From Propionibacterium sp. (GTDB lineage: Bacteria; Actinomycetota; Actinomycetes; Propionibacteriales; Propionibacteriaceae): a stretch of DNA of 64,000 nt. Position numbers and translations under genes: made by a program. The stretch is taken from the NCBI GenBank assembly GCA_012517965.1, contig JAAYTZ010000018.1:1-64000 (forward strand). Direction: 5' to 3'. This document shows, in pieces, positions 55,678 through 64,000 of the stretch (its first letter is position 1; each line of letters begins with the position of its first letter). Under the pieces are notes generated by a model. The model was not told the DNA's origin, did not search any database, and saw only the letters and a program-made list of their open reading frames with translations.

Positions 55678-57642
55678 TCACAGCGTCCGCCGAACTGCTC
55701 GCCGGAAGGCATGGACGGCCGACCCCCAGGTGAAGACCGTCACCGCGAAGCCACCCAGGAGCACCGCCGCGACGACCCAGGGGCGGGAGTCGCGGGCGGT
55801 GACGGCCGAGACGGTCCCGCCGATCCCGACACCGAGCAGCAAGGGAGTGGTCAGCCGTGGAAGAACGATCCGGGCCCAGGGGCGTCCGGTCGTGCGGCGG
55901 ATGAACCCGGCTCGCGCCCCGAGAGTCGCGGTGATGAGGGCTGAGATGAAGGCGGACACCAGGAACGCCACGACCAAAGCCGCCAGGGAGGTCGCCAGCA
56001 TCAGCGCCTCGAAGGCCACGTACTGGGCGAGCAGGACGCCGTCCTGCGCCGCGAACCTGACCTGGACCTTGTCGGCGAGGCCGGCGGCGCGGACGGCTCG
56101 CTGCGTGGGATCCAACTCCGGCAGCGTGATGTTCCGGGTGGACGCGACGGACAGCAGGAAGTCGTCGTTGAACGTCGTCGCCACCTCCGGGACGACGATG
56201 ACGAGAGCCCGCCGCGGGAAGACGAGTTCCCCTCCGCCCGCCTTCGACAGCACCACGGCGTCGGGTCCCTCGACGCTGAGGACGGCGCACTTGCTCCACC
56301 ACCGCTCCACCGGCGTCGCCCCATCGGCGAGCCAGATGGCCAGGTTGGGGTCGAGCCAGGACCGGAGGGCCGCCACCGCCTCTGGGGGCGCACCGGAAGC
56401 GGCTCGATCCGGCCCGGTGATGCCCCGCCCCGTCACGTCCAGCCAGCGTTGGTTCACGAACCCGATCGCGTCGTACCCGTCGACGGTCGGAGCCACCGCC
56501 TGGTCCTCACCGGCCCGCCAGCCGTAGCTGAAGGCCAGGTCACCCTTCGCGTCGCTCTCGCCGAGGACCCGGCGGAGTCCCGGGGACAGGGCCCCTTCCT
56601 CGCCGGGGGGCACGTCGAGGACGAGGACCACCTGGTCGGCCAACCTGCGCCACGTCGCCTGCTGATCGGCCAGACGACGCGACTGGTCAAGGCCCCGCGC
56701 CGCGGGGCCGAGCGCGAACAGCGTGACGAGGAAGGTGGTGAGCATCAGGAGGGAGGTCGCGGTCCTGAGGCGCGCGACGGGATCGGTCCGGTGGGCCAGC
56801 GCTTCCGCCGTCGGCCAAGCCGTCGCCATCAAGACCGCGGTGCCGCCGGCGGAGACGCCCACCAGGGCCAGGGAGAAGGCGGCCTGAACGGTGGCCATCA
56901 CGGGCACGAACGCCCACCCCTCGAAGAAGCCGACGGCCACGGAGAGAAGCACGAGGCCCACCAGGGCGCCGCCCGTCGTGAGCAGGGCATGCTGCGCACC
57001 GTCTTCGAGTTGGATGCGCGCCACCGGCACCCCGCCCAGGACGCGCAGCGCGCGGCTCCGTGCCCGCACGGTCAACCAGTAGAGACTGAGGGCCAGTACC
57101 AGGCCCCCGAGGGCGGCCAGAGAGGTGAGCAGTGCAGGCTGGGCTCCGAGGAGTCGGCCGAAGGCTGCGGGGTCGGCCTCCACCCACGTCGCGCTGACCC
57201 CCCGTGAGGCCAGCCAGCTCCGCAGGGCCGCGTCGCCTTCGGGTGAAGCCCCCGTGAGCAGGTACCGGCCGCCGGGGAAGGCGCCGGCGAGGGAACCGCG
57301 ATCCACCACTCGGCTGTCCGGGAGGAAGGCGAACCGATCGACGCGCCCCGCCTCCGGCCCTCGATCACCGACCCGGACGAACAACTCGCTGGACTGGTCG
57401 CCCGAGAAGTCCGGCAGGACGCGGATCAGCCCCAAGCCGTACCGATCGCTCATTTCGCCGAGTTCGGCAAATGCCGGGTCTCCCGCAACGCCGGCCCCGC
57501 CGAAGTCCATGAGAACTCCAGAGCGTGCATGAAGGCGAATGGGGAAACTGTGATCCCACAGGCTCGTCGCCAGATAACTGAGTGCACCAACCATGAGGAA
57601 AACAACGACCGTGGCCGTGAAGATCACGCGACGGTGGATCAC
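55678..57642 (-). CDS. Bacteriocin-associated FtsX/DUF1430-like membrane protein
   Basis: A 654-residue membrane protein with one N-terminal helix, a large extracellular domain, three helices around residues 180-290, a second extracellular domain and three C-terminal helices. The MacB/FtsX-type layout, the size of about 650 residues and the position after a lactococcin 972-like gene match the membrane proteins (DUF1430 group) of lactococcin 972 clusters. GTG 57642 has a strong TAGGAGG 5 nt upstream. Segment sequence is diverged, so the family name is a judgement from architecture and context. Confidence 0.75.
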   Translation of the reverse strand: MIHRRVIFTATVVVFLMVGALSYLATSLWDHSFPIRLHARSGVLMDFGGAGVAGDPAFAELGEMSDRYGLGLIRVLPDFSGDQSSELFVRVGDRGPEAGRVDRFAFLPDSRVVDRGSLAGAFPGGRYLLTGASPEGDAALRSWLASRGVSATWVEADPAAFGRLLGAQPALLTSLAALGGLVLALSLYWLTVRARSRALRVLGGVPVARIQLEDGAQHALLTTGGALVGLVLLSVAVGFFEGWAFVPVMATVQAAFSLALVGVSAGGTAVLMATAWPTAEALAHRTDPVARLRTATSLLMLTTFLVTLFALGPAARGLDQSRRLADQQATWRRLADQVVLVLDVPPGEEGALSPGLRRVLGESDAKGDLAFSYGWRAGEDQAVAPTVDGYDAIGFVNQRWLDVTGRGITGPDRAASGAPPEAVAALRSWLDPNLAIWLADGATPVERWWSKCAVLSVEGPDAVVLSKAGGGELVFPRRALVIVVPEVATTFNDDFLLSVASTRNITLPELDPTQRAVRAAGLADKVQVRFAAQDGVLLAQYVAFEALMLATSLAALVVAFLVSAFISALITATLGARAGFIRRTTGRPWARIVLPRLTTPLLLGVGIGGTVSAVTARDSRPWVVAAVLLGGFAVTVFTWGSAVHAFRRAVRRTL

Positions 57643-57668
57643 TGCAGCCTCCTACACGGCGGGGAAGC

Positions 57669-57701
57669 GGTGCCCGGTGAACATCAGGTGCGCCGGGCAC
57701 C
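57669..57701 (-). terminator. Hairpin between the bacteriocin gene and its transporter genes
   Basis: A perfect 9-bp stem (arms 57669-57677 and 57693-57701, 15-nt loop) lies in the 78-bp gap after the bacteriocin stop. No T-run follows. It would act as a partial terminator or an mRNA-end stabiliser, keeping peptide mRNA in excess over transporter mRNA. Confidence 0.5.
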
Positions 57702-57720
57702 AGGACGAGGACGACTCAGC

Positions 57721-58050
57721 TCAGCAGGTCCGGTAGTAGTAGGCGTCCGTGGCGCCCCACCAGTTGAGCGCGAACTTCTCGGCGATCGACGTCCGCCCGG
57801 CGGCCGTGCAGACGCTCCGGACCGTCTGGCCCTCGACCACGACCGTCGACCCGTGGTTCCGGTTCACGGTGTAGTAGCTGCGCACGGCCGCGTTCCAGAA
57901 GCCGTACTGCCAGATTCCGCCGGTGGCGGGGTACTGCGTGTGGACGCCGCTCGCCAGCCAGGCGTTGGCGGGGGTGGGGGCGGCCTGCAGCATGAGGCCC
58001 GTCGCGGCAAAGACGCCGAGGGCGGCGGTGGCGATCTTCTTCCTGAGCAT
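57721..58050 (-). CDS. Lactococcin 972-family bacteriocin precursor
   Basis: A 109-residue secreted peptide. The Sec signal (residues 1-30, ends PANA) leaves a mature form of 79 residues with the family features GGIWQYGFWN (44-53), SYYTVNRNHGSTVVVEG (58-74) and the end DAYYYRTC. Lactococcin 972 blocks septum formation by binding lipid II. Two Cys (81 and 109) could form a disulfide; lactococcin 972 itself has none. ATG 58050 has AGGAGGAG just upstream. The gene is followed by a transporter-like set and preceded by a near-consensus promoter, giving a leader of about 125 nt. Confidence 0.85.
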   Translation of the reverse strand: MLRKKIATAALGVFAATGLMLQAAPTPANAWLASGVHTQYPATGGIWQYGFWNAAVRSYYTVNRNHGSTVVVEGQTVRSVCTAAGRTSIAEKFALNWWGATDAYYYRTC

Positions 58051-58181
58051 GACTCCTCCTGATCCGTGGGTGCCGACGTTGACGCACGCCGGTACCGGTG
58101 TGAGGCCGGCTGCCGATGACCCGAAAACGGAAACGGGTCTCGCCAGAACCGGGGGGGTGGGGACCGATCGATCTGGCAGGA

Positions 58182-58211
58182 AATCTATTGAGACGTGTCG
58201 CGCGGTGTCAA
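58182..58211 (-). promoter_or_regulatory. Near-consensus promoter of the bacteriocin operon
   Basis: On the minus strand TTGACA (58211-58206) is followed after 18 nt by TAGATT (58187-58182). This is the clearest -35/-10 pair in the window and implies constitutive sigma-A transcription starting near 58175. The 125-nt leader before ATG 58050 holds no ORF I can support. Confidence 0.65.
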
Positions 58212-58283
58212 TGAAGTGGAGCAGGACAGAAAGTGGACACCCCGGGGGGAAAGGGGATCACGGAATGAACGACGATTGCTGTT

Positions 58284-58313
58284 CCGGTCCCTGGATGAGC
58301 CTCCGGGGACCGG
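58284..58313 (-). terminator. Hairpin after mltG
   Basis: A perfect 8-bp stem (58284-58291 with 58306-58313, 14-nt loop) begins 38 nt beyond the mltG stop. It would separate the mltG operon from the bacteriocin promoter. Confidence 0.45.
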
Positions 58314-58350
58314 CACGCCATTCAGCGGACGGGGGCCAGGCGCCGAGCAG

Positions 58351-59550
58351 TTATCCGCACTTCTTCCGGTTCGCCTCAGATGCCGCGCACCAGGCCTGCA
58401 ACTGGGCCACGGCCGCCTTGTGGGCGGTCAGATCCGCCGAGAACACCGTCTCGCCGGTGTCGAGGTTGACGCTCACGAAGTACAGCCAGTCACCCGGTTC
58501 CGGATTGATGGCCGCCGAGAGGGCCGCCTCGCCGGGAGCCGAGATGGGGCCGGGCGGCAGGCCCGCGTTGAGGTAGGTGTTGTAGGGGCTCGCGGTCTTG
58601 CGCTGCGCCTCGGTGGTGAAGACGCCGTCGGTCTTGCCGACCGCGTAGGCGACCGTCGAGTCCATGTCGAGCTTCATGCCCTGGGCCAGCCGGTTGTAGA
58701 TGACCTGGGCCACCTTGCCGCGGTCCTCGGGCAGGAACACCTCGCGGTCGATGATGCTGGCCACGATCAGCGCCTTGTAGGCCTTGGACAGGTTCGGCTG
58801 GGTGGTGCCGAAGTTGAGGGTCTCCGCCTGGGCCTCGAAGTCGAGCTTCTTGGTGATCGCGTTGAACTGGGCGATGGCCTTCTTGACCATCGTCTCCGGC
58901 TTGACCCCGTCGGGCACCTCGTAGGTGTCGGGGAACAGGAAGCCCTCCGCCGCGGTCGGCGCGACCGTCTGGGGCGCCCACGCGGGGATGCCCATGGCGG
59001 CCGGCGTGGTCACCGAGAGGTAGGTGCGGATGGCCGCGGCGTCCAGCTTGGTCACCTTCGCGATCTCGTTGATCTGCGTCGGATCGAGCCGCTGGCCCTC
59101 CCGCAGCAGCAGCCAGACGCGGATCGCGCGGCTCGGATCGGTGAGTTGCTGGAGGGCGGTGAGCGCGGGGATCTGCGTCTGCAGGTTGTACTTGCCCGCC
59201 TGCACCTTCTGCCACAGGTCGGGGCGGCTCGAAGCCGTTTCCCGGAACTTCTCGGCGTTCTTCACCACGCCCGCCTCGACCAGCAGTTTGCCGATCGTCA
59301 GCGACGACGACGCCGGCGGGATCACCACCGCCACCTCGGCCTGCCCTGGACCGGTGAAGTCGCGGGCCGTCACGTAGTCGGCGTACCACTGGTAGCCCTT
59401 GACGGCCAGGAAACCGCCGCCGCCGAGCAGCACCGCGAAGGCCAGCGCCACCGCGAGCCAGCCCTTGAGCCGCCGCTTGAACTCGACCGGATCGATCCGA
59501 CCCGTCTCGGGGTCGCGCAACGGATCGGTGTCGTACTTGTGGCTCCGCAT
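58351..59550 (-). CDS. mltG: Endolytic murein transglycosylase MltG
   Basis: MltG cuts nascent peptidoglycan and sets glycan chain length. The 399-residue protein has a short cytoplasmic N-terminus, one membrane helix (WLAVALAFAVLLGGGGFLA), a LysM-like region (FTGPGQAEVAVVIPPASSS) and the YceG catalytic domain: FLFPDTYEVPDG, IVASIIDREVFLPED with the conserved Glu, VIYNRLAQGMKLDMDSTVAYAVG, and SPYNTYLNAGLPPGPISAPG. The ATG overlaps the ruvX stop (TGATG). The bacteriocin cassette follows 300 bp downstream. Confidence 0.94.
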   Translation of the reverse strand: MRSHKYDTDPLRDPETGRIDPVEFKRRLKGWLAVALAFAVLLGGGGFLAVKGYQWYADYVTARDFTGPGQAEVAVVIPPASSSLTIGKLLVEAGVVKNAEKFRETASSRPDLWQKVQAGKYNLQTQIPALTALQQLTDPSRAIRVWLLLREGQRLDPTQINEIAKVTKLDAAAIRTYLSVTTPAAMGIPAWAPQTVAPTAAEGFLFPDTYEVPDGVKPETMVKKAIAQFNAITKKLDFEAQAETLNFGTTQPNLSKAYKALIVASIIDREVFLPEDRGKVAQVIYNRLAQGMKLDMDSTVAYAVGKTDGVFTTEAQRKTASPYNTYLNAGLPPGPISAPGEAALSAAINPEPGDWLYFVSVNLDTGETVFSADLTAHKAAVAQLQAWCAASEANRKKCG

Positions 59551-60044
59551 CAACCCTGCGTCCTCTCCGCGTCGACGACCTCGCCGCCGGGCCGGCCTGT
59601 GGCGCGCTCCCGGTCGAGGGCCTGCTCCAAGATACCCACCGCCGCGGCCTGGTCGATCACGGCTCGCTGGCGTCGCGCCGGCCGGCCAGCGGCCCGCAAC
59701 TGGCGCTCCGCCGCGACGGTCGTGAGCCGCTCGTCGACCAGGCGCACCGGCACCTCCGGGAAGCGTCGCACCAGCCAGCCGGCCTTCTCCCGGACGCCGG
59801 CGGCGGCGGCCCCCTCGACCCCCTTCAGGTGCCGGGGCAGTCCGAGGATGAACTCGATCGGCTCGTACTCGGCCACCAGGGCCCGCAACCGCCGCTCCAC
59901 GACCCCCGGATCGGACGCCGGCGCGATGGTCTCCACCGGGTAGGCCAGCGTGCCGTGCGCGTCGCACGCCGCCACGCCGATGCGCGCGTGCCCCCAGTCG
60001 AGGGCGAGCCGGACGCCCGGGCGGAAGCCGGCGGCGTCCGTCAT
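59550..60044 (-). CDS. ruvX: Pre-16S rRNA nuclease / Holliday-junction resolvase-like RuvX (YqgF)
   Basis: A 164-residue RNase H-fold nuclease that matures the 16S rRNA 5' end in E. coli. Motifs: LALDWGHARIGVA (first Asp; Gly replaces the common (V/G)GxxRIG pattern only slightly), FILGLPRHLKG and LVDERLTT with the second acidic residue, and AVIDQAAAVGILEQAL with the third. The ATG overlaps the alaS stop (ATGA), the standard alaS-ruvX-mltG order. Confidence 0.93.
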   Translation of the reverse strand: MTDAAGFRPGVRLALDWGHARIGVAACDAHGTLAYPVETIAPASDPGVVERRLRALVAEYEPIEFILGLPRHLKGVEGAAAAGVREKAGWLVRRFPEVPVRLVDERLTTVAAERQLRAAGRPARRQRAVIDQAAAVGILEQALDRERATGRPGGEVVDAERTQG

Positions 60045-62722
60045 GCCGAGGCCAACTCCTCACGGATCGCGCGCAGCGCGTCCGCCGCGCCGGCGGCGTT
60101 CGACCCGCCGCCCTGCGCGATGTCGTCCTTGCCGCCGCCGCGCCCGCCGAGCCGCTCCGCGGCGAGGGCGACGAGGCGGCCGGCCTTCGCGCCGGCCGCG
60201 CGCGCGGCCTCGTTGGTGACGACGATGACGGCGGGCTTGGCGTCCGTACCGCCGACGAGCGCGACGACCGCCGCCTCCGAGCCGAGGCGGGTGCGAAGGT
60301 CGAGCGCCAGGGTGCGCAGGTCGTTCCCGGCCACGCCGGGCACCTGCTGGGCGACGAGTCGATGCGGCCCGGCCGGCGCGGCGGTGGCGGCGAGGGCGTC
60401 GGCGTTGCCCAGCAGCTCGCGCGACCGGAGGTCGGCGACCTCCTTCTCGGCGGCCTTGAGCTGGGCGACCAGCGCGGCGACGCGCTCCTCCAGCTGCGCG
60501 GGCTGCGTCTTCAGCAGGTCCGCCAGCGTCGACACCAGCGCCCGCTCCTTGGCGAGGTGCGCGAAGGCGTCCCGGCCGACCAGGGCCTCCACGCGGCGCA
60601 CCCCCGACCCGATCGACGACTCGCCGAGCAGGGTGAGCATGCCGATCTGCGCCGAGTTGGTGACGTGGGTGCCACCGCACAGCTCCCGGCTGAACTCACC
60701 GCCCAGCTCGACGACCCGGACGATGTCGGGGTACTTCTCGCCGAACATGGCCATGGCGCCCAGGGCCCTGGCCTCTGTCAGCGGCATGTGCTTGGTGGTG
60801 ACCTCGTACGCCGCGTCGATGGCGTCGTTCGATAGGCCCTCCAGTTCGGCGCGCAGGTCGGCGCTGAGCCCCTGGGGGGCGCTGTAGTCGAACCGCAGGT
60901 AGCCGGGCCGGTTGTAGGAGCCCGCCTGGACGGCCGTCGGGCCCACGATCCGGCGCAGCACCGCGTGGACGATGTGCGTCGCCGAGTGCGCCTGGGCGCC
61001 GGACTTGCGCGCGGCGGCGTCCACGCTGGCCAGCAGGACATCGCCGGGGGCGACCTCACCCTCGACGACCGCCACCTTGTGCACGATCAGGCCCTCGACG
61101 GGCTTCTGCACGTCGAGCACGTCCAGTTGCACGCCGGTCGCGGTGAGGACGCCCGAGTCGGCGTCCTGGCCGCCGGACTCGGCGTAGAACGGGGTCTCCT
61201 CGAGCACGACCTCGACGATGTCGCCCGGCCGCGCGCGTTCGACCGCCCGGCCGTCGGCCACGAGGCCGCGGACGCGCGCCTCGAGCTGCAGGTCGTCGTA
61301 GCCGCGGAAGGGGGTCTCCCCCGCCCGGCGCAACTCGGTGAACGCGGTGGTGTCGACCGCGCCGCCCTTCTTGGCGCGGGCGTCGGCCTTGGCCCGGTCC
61401 TTCTGCTCCTGCATCAGGCGGCGGAAGCCCTCGCGGTCGACTTCGAGGCCCTGCTCGGCGGCCATCTCCAGGGTCAGGTCGATCGGGAAGCCGTAGGTGT
61501 CGTGCAGCTGGAAGGCCTGCTCGCCGGCCAACACCGACTCCCCCGCCGCCCGCGCCCGGCTGGCCGCGCCCTCGAAGATCTGGGTGCCGGCGGCCAGCGT
61601 GCGCCGGAAGGCCTCCTCCTCGGCGTAGGCGTTCGCGGAGACCCGCTCCCACTGGGTGAGGATCTCGGGGTACGACTCCTTCATCAGGTCGCGGCTGATC
61701 GGTAGCAGCTGGGGCAGCACCCGGTCGGTCACCCCGAGCAGGCGCATCGAGCGGATGCTGCGGCGCAGCAGCCGGCGCAGCACGTAGCCGCGCGCCTCGT
61801 TGCCGGGCGCGACGCCGTCCGTCATCAGCATCAGGGCGCTGCGGATGTGGTCGCCGACGACGCGGAGGCGCACGTCGGCGTCCGGGTCGGCGCCGTAGCG
61901 GGTGCCGGCCAGCTGGGCGGCCCGCTCGATGACCGGGAAGATCTCGTCGATCTCGTACATGTTGGCCTTGCCCTGCAACAGGTAGGCGATGCGCTCCAGG
62001 CCGGCGCCGGTGTCGATGTTCTGGCTGGGCAGCTGGGCGCGGATGTCGAAGTCGTCCTTCGCCCGGACGGCCGACAGGTCCTCCTGCTGGAAGACGAGGT
62101 TCCAGATCTCCAGGAACCGGTCCTCGTCGACGACCGGGCCGCCGTCGAGGCCGAACGCGGGGCCGCGGTCGATGTAGATCTCCGAGCAGGGGCCGCCCGG
62201 GCCGGGGACGCCCATGTTCCAGTAGTTGTCCTTGAGGCTGCGGCCCTGGATGCGCTCGTCCGGGATCCCCATCCGGCGCCACAGCCGGCGGGCCTCGACG
62301 TCGCCCTCGGGGTAGTCGGGGTGGAAGCCGGGGCCGAGCACCGTGACCCACACCGTGTCGGGGTCGAAACCGAAGCCGCCCTCGCTCTGCGGGCCCGTGA
62401 CGAGGTCCCAGGCGAGGCGGATCGCGCCCTCCTTGAAGTAGTCGCCGAAGGAGAAGTTGCCGAGCATCTGGAAGAACGTGCCGTGCCGGGTGGTCTTCCC
62501 GACGTCCTCGATGTCGAGGGTGCGCACGCACTTCTGGCAGGTGGCGATGCGGGGGGCCGGGGCAGCCTCCTCGCCGACGAAGTACTTCTTGAACGGCACC
62601 ATGCCCGCGTTGACGAACAGCAGCGTCGGGTCGTTGTAGACCAGCGACGTGGAGGGCAGCACGAGGTGCCCGTTCTTCTCGAAGAAATCGAGGAACCGTC
62701 GCCGGATCTCGGCCGTCTTCAT
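60041..62722 (-). CDS. alaS: Alanyl-tRNA synthetase
   Basis: AlaRS charges tRNA-Ala and edits mischarged Ser/Gly. The 893-residue protein starts MKTAEIRRRFLDFFEKNGH and has the class II motifs (LLFVNAGMVPFKKYF; RHGTFFQMLGNFSFGDYFK), the editing zinc site HSATHIVHAV with CGGTHV, and the C-terminal domain (GGRGGGKDDIAQGGG). ATG 62722 has GAAGG 9 nt upstream. A TAACCT hexamer (minus strand 62788-62783) would give a leader of about 55 nt. No T-box is visible. Confidence 0.97.
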   Translation of the reverse strand: MKTAEIRRRFLDFFEKNGHLVLPSTSLVYNDPTLLFVNAGMVPFKKYFVGEEAAPAPRIATCQKCVRTLDIEDVGKTTRHGTFFQMLGNFSFGDYFKEGAIRLAWDLVTGPQSEGGFGFDPDTVWVTVLGPGFHPDYPEGDVEARRLWRRMGIPDERIQGRSLKDNYWNMGVPGPGGPCSEIYIDRGPAFGLDGGPVVDEDRFLEIWNLVFQQEDLSAVRAKDDFDIRAQLPSQNIDTGAGLERIAYLLQGKANMYEIDEIFPVIERAAQLAGTRYGADPDADVRLRVVGDHIRSALMLMTDGVAPGNEARGYVLRRLLRRSIRSMRLLGVTDRVLPQLLPISRDLMKESYPEILTQWERVSANAYAEEEAFRRTLAAGTQIFEGAASRARAAGESVLAGEQAFQLHDTYGFPIDLTLEMAAEQGLEVDREGFRRLMQEQKDRAKADARAKKGGAVDTTAFTELRRAGETPFRGYDDLQLEARVRGLVADGRAVERARPGDIVEVVLEETPFYAESGGQDADSGVLTATGVQLDVLDVQKPVEGLIVHKVAVVEGEVAPGDVLLASVDAAARKSGAQAHSATHIVHAVLRRIVGPTAVQAGSYNRPGYLRFDYSAPQGLSADLRAELEGLSNDAIDAAYEVTTKHMPLTEARALGAMAMFGEKYPDIVRVVELGGEFSRELCGGTHVTNSAQIGMLTLLGESSIGSGVRRVEALVGRDAFAHLAKERALVSTLADLLKTQPAQLEERVAALVAQLKAAEKEVADLRSRELLGNADALAATAAPAGPHRLVAQQVPGVAGNDLRTLALDLRTRLGSEAAVVALVGGTDAKPAVIVVTNEAARAAGAKAGRLVALAAERLGGRGGGKDDIAQGGGSNAAGAADALRAIREELASA

Positions 62723-62856
62723 CCCAGGTGCCTTCTTTCGATCGTCGGGCCGGCGCCGCGCCCCGCTGGACGCCGAGGGTCCAGGTTACCCGCCTCCTCG
62801 GCCGCCCCCGGCCGGGGCGAAGCCTAGTGCACGGCCGCGGGGCGGGGACGGCCGAC

Positions 62857-64000
62857 TCAGGAGGGGCGCCGCCGGCCCAGCAGGTCGTCGATCGCGCGCA
62901 GCCGCTCGGCGATCTGGGCCTCGTTGCCGTGGTCGGTGGGCCGGTAGTAGACGGCGTCGGCGAGGTCGTCGGGCAGGTACTGCTGCGCGGCGACCCCGTG
63001 CGGGAAGTCGTGCGCGTAGCGGTAGCCCTCGCCGTGGCCGAGCTTCGCGGCGCCCGGGTAGTGGGCGTCGCGGAGGTGGGCCGGCACGGGGCCGCCCTTG
63101 CCGGCTCGCACGTCGGCCAGGGCCGCCCCGATCGCGACGACGACGGCGTTCGACTTGGGCGCCGTCGCGCAGGCGACGACCGCGTGGGCGAGGTTGATCT
63201 GGGCCTCGGGCAGGCCGATCAGTTGGACGGCCTGGGCGGCGGCGACGCAGGTCTGCAGCACGCTGGGGGCGGCCAGCCCGATGTCCTCGCTGGCGAGGAT
63301 CACCAGGCGTCGCGCGATGAAGCGCGGGTCCTCCCCCGCCTCCAGCATGCGGGCCAGGTAGTGCAGGCCGGCCTGCACGTCGGAGCCTCGGATCGACTTG
63401 ATGAACGCGCTGACGACGTCGTAGTGCTGGTCTCCGTCGCGGTCGTAGCGGAGGGCGGCCTTGTCGACGGCCTGGGCGACGACCTCGGGCGTGATCTCCG
63501 TGCCGCCCTGGGCGGACGCCGACGCTGCGGCCTCCTCCACGTAGGTCAGGGCGCGGCGCGCATCCCCACCGGCGAGGCGGACGAGGGTGGCGCGCGCCTC
63601 GGGGGCGAGGCGATAGGGGTCGCCGTCGGGCGTCCGGAGGCCCCGATCGTCGGTGAGGGCCCGGTCGAGCAGGACGCCGATGTCGGCGTCCGTCAGGGGT
63701 TTGAGGGTGAGCAGCAGGCTTCGGGAGAGCAACGGCGAGATGACCGAGAAGCTCGGGTTCTCGGTGGTGGCGGCGATCAGGGTGACCAGGCGGTTCTCGA
63801 CGGCGGGCAGCAGGACGTCCTGCTGGGCCTTGGAGAACCGGTGGACCTCGTCCACGAACAGCACCGTCGCCCGCCCGCGGGCGAGTTCGCGCTTGGCGGT
63901 CTCGAGTTCGGCCCGCACCTCCCTCACCCCGGCGGTGACGGCCGAGAGCTCGACGAAGCGCCGGTTCGTGGCGCGCGAGACGACGGCGGCGATGGTGGTC
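62857..64000 (-). CDS. rarA: Replication-associated recombination protein RarA (MgsA), N-terminus beyond window
   Basis: RarA is an AAA+ protein of the clamp-loader group that acts at stalled forks. About 380 residues are visible. The frame is open to the right edge, where [11 protein letters not shown] is the end of the Walker A region. Walker [20 protein letters not shown], sensor 1 [19 protein letters not shown] and the C-terminal YPPG-like [16 protein letters not shown] follow. The GTG at 63927 is internal, not the start. It lies upstream of alaS with a 134-bp gap, as in other actinobacteria. Confidence 0.94.
   Translation of the reverse strand, partial: TTIAAVVSRATNRRFVELSAVTAGVREVRAELETAKRELARGRATVLFVDEVHRFSKAQQDVLLPAVENRLVTLIAATTENPSFSVISPLLSRSLLLTLKPLTDADIGVLLDRALTDDRGLRTPDGDPYRLAPEARATLVRLAGGDARRALTYVEEAAASASAQGGTEITPEVVAQAVDKAALRYDRDGDQHYDVVSAFIKSIRGSDVQAGLHYLARMLEAGEDPRFIARRLVILASEDIGLAAPSVLQTCVAAAQAVQLIGLPEAQINLAHAVVACATAPKSNAVVVAIGAALADVRAGKGGPVPAHLRDAHYPGAAKLGHGEGYRYAHDFPHGVAAQQYLPDDLADAVYYRPTDHGNEAQIAERLRAIDDLLGRRRPS

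Noticed and set aside
58351-59550. Loss of the catalytic residue in MltG because the motif reads SIIDRE
   Set aside because: The first acidic position varies in the family; the second (Glu) is kept, so there is no reason to call it inactive.
62723-62856. T-box leader for alaS
   Set aside because: The gap is too short after the likely start site and has no T-box core or terminator pair.

Overview
The window is a high-GC chromosomal segment from an actinomycete. The evidence is a Pup-proteasome gene set, an actinobacterial integration host factor (mIHF), a helicase-dead PriA, pervasive leaderless starts and the gene order alaS-ruvX-mltG...aroCKB-efp-nusB-carAB-pyrDF-mihF-gmk-rpoZ-coaBC-metK-priA-fmt-rsmB-rpe. 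A member of Propionibacteriales is plausible but not proven from sequence alone. I see no rRNA, tRNA, CRISPR array or insertion sequence.

Layout. (1) 1-5.7 kb looks accessory: the end of a ribbon-helix-helix protein, a truncated HigB-type toxin with its promoter but no antitoxin, an overlapping GMC oxidoreductase / alpha-beta hydrolase pair, and a secreted repeat protein with a PxKF-type C-terminal domain. (2) 5.7-13.4 kb, minus strand: dop-pup-prcB-prcA run by overlaps into tyrA, then cmk-der-MFS. (3) 13.4-24.6 kb, mixed strands: DUF3054, a HAD phosphatase, cstA-ybdD, serC-serA, a polysaccharide deacetylase, azlCD, a Fur regulator, a potassium channel and a DUF559 protein. (4) 24.7-33.2 kb: arc (the proteasomal ATPase, separated from dop by about 11 kb and inverted), trmI, an orphan peptide-binding lipoprotein, metH and a frameshifted PAC2 gene. 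(5) 33.2-54.6 kb, minus strand: a dense housekeeping block (plsC, rpe, rsmB, fmt, priA, metK, coaBC, rpoZ, gmk, mihF, pyrF, pyrD, carB, carA, nusB, efp, a PaiB-like gene, aroB, aroK, aroC). (6) 54.6-58.2 kb: a lactococcin 972-type bacteriocin cassette in the position where aroE is commonly found. (7) 58.3-64 kb: mltG-ruvX-alaS and the 3' part of rarA.

The two most interesting systems are the divergent Pup-proteasome set and the bacteriocin cassette. In the Pup set, Pup ends in GGQ, PrcB keeps its propeptide and catalytic Thr, and PrcA keeps the pocket Lys. However, ARC has no GQYL-like docking tail, Dop lacks the roughly 37 residues that form the Dop-loop in M. tuberculosis Dop, and the nearby PAC2 gene is frameshifted. 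The bacteriocin cassette comprises a secreted lactococcin 972-like peptide with two cysteines, a large FtsX/DUF1430-like membrane protein, an ABC ATPase and a small exported protein, all behind a near-consensus -35/-10 promoter.

At least thirteen genes have a TANNNT -10 hexamer ending 6-7 nt before the start codon, so leaderless expression looks like the default for first genes of operons. Downstream genes are tied together by 1-4 nt overlaps. GGCGTCC/GGACGCC heptamers are strikingly dense in the core and sparse in the presumed acquired stretches.
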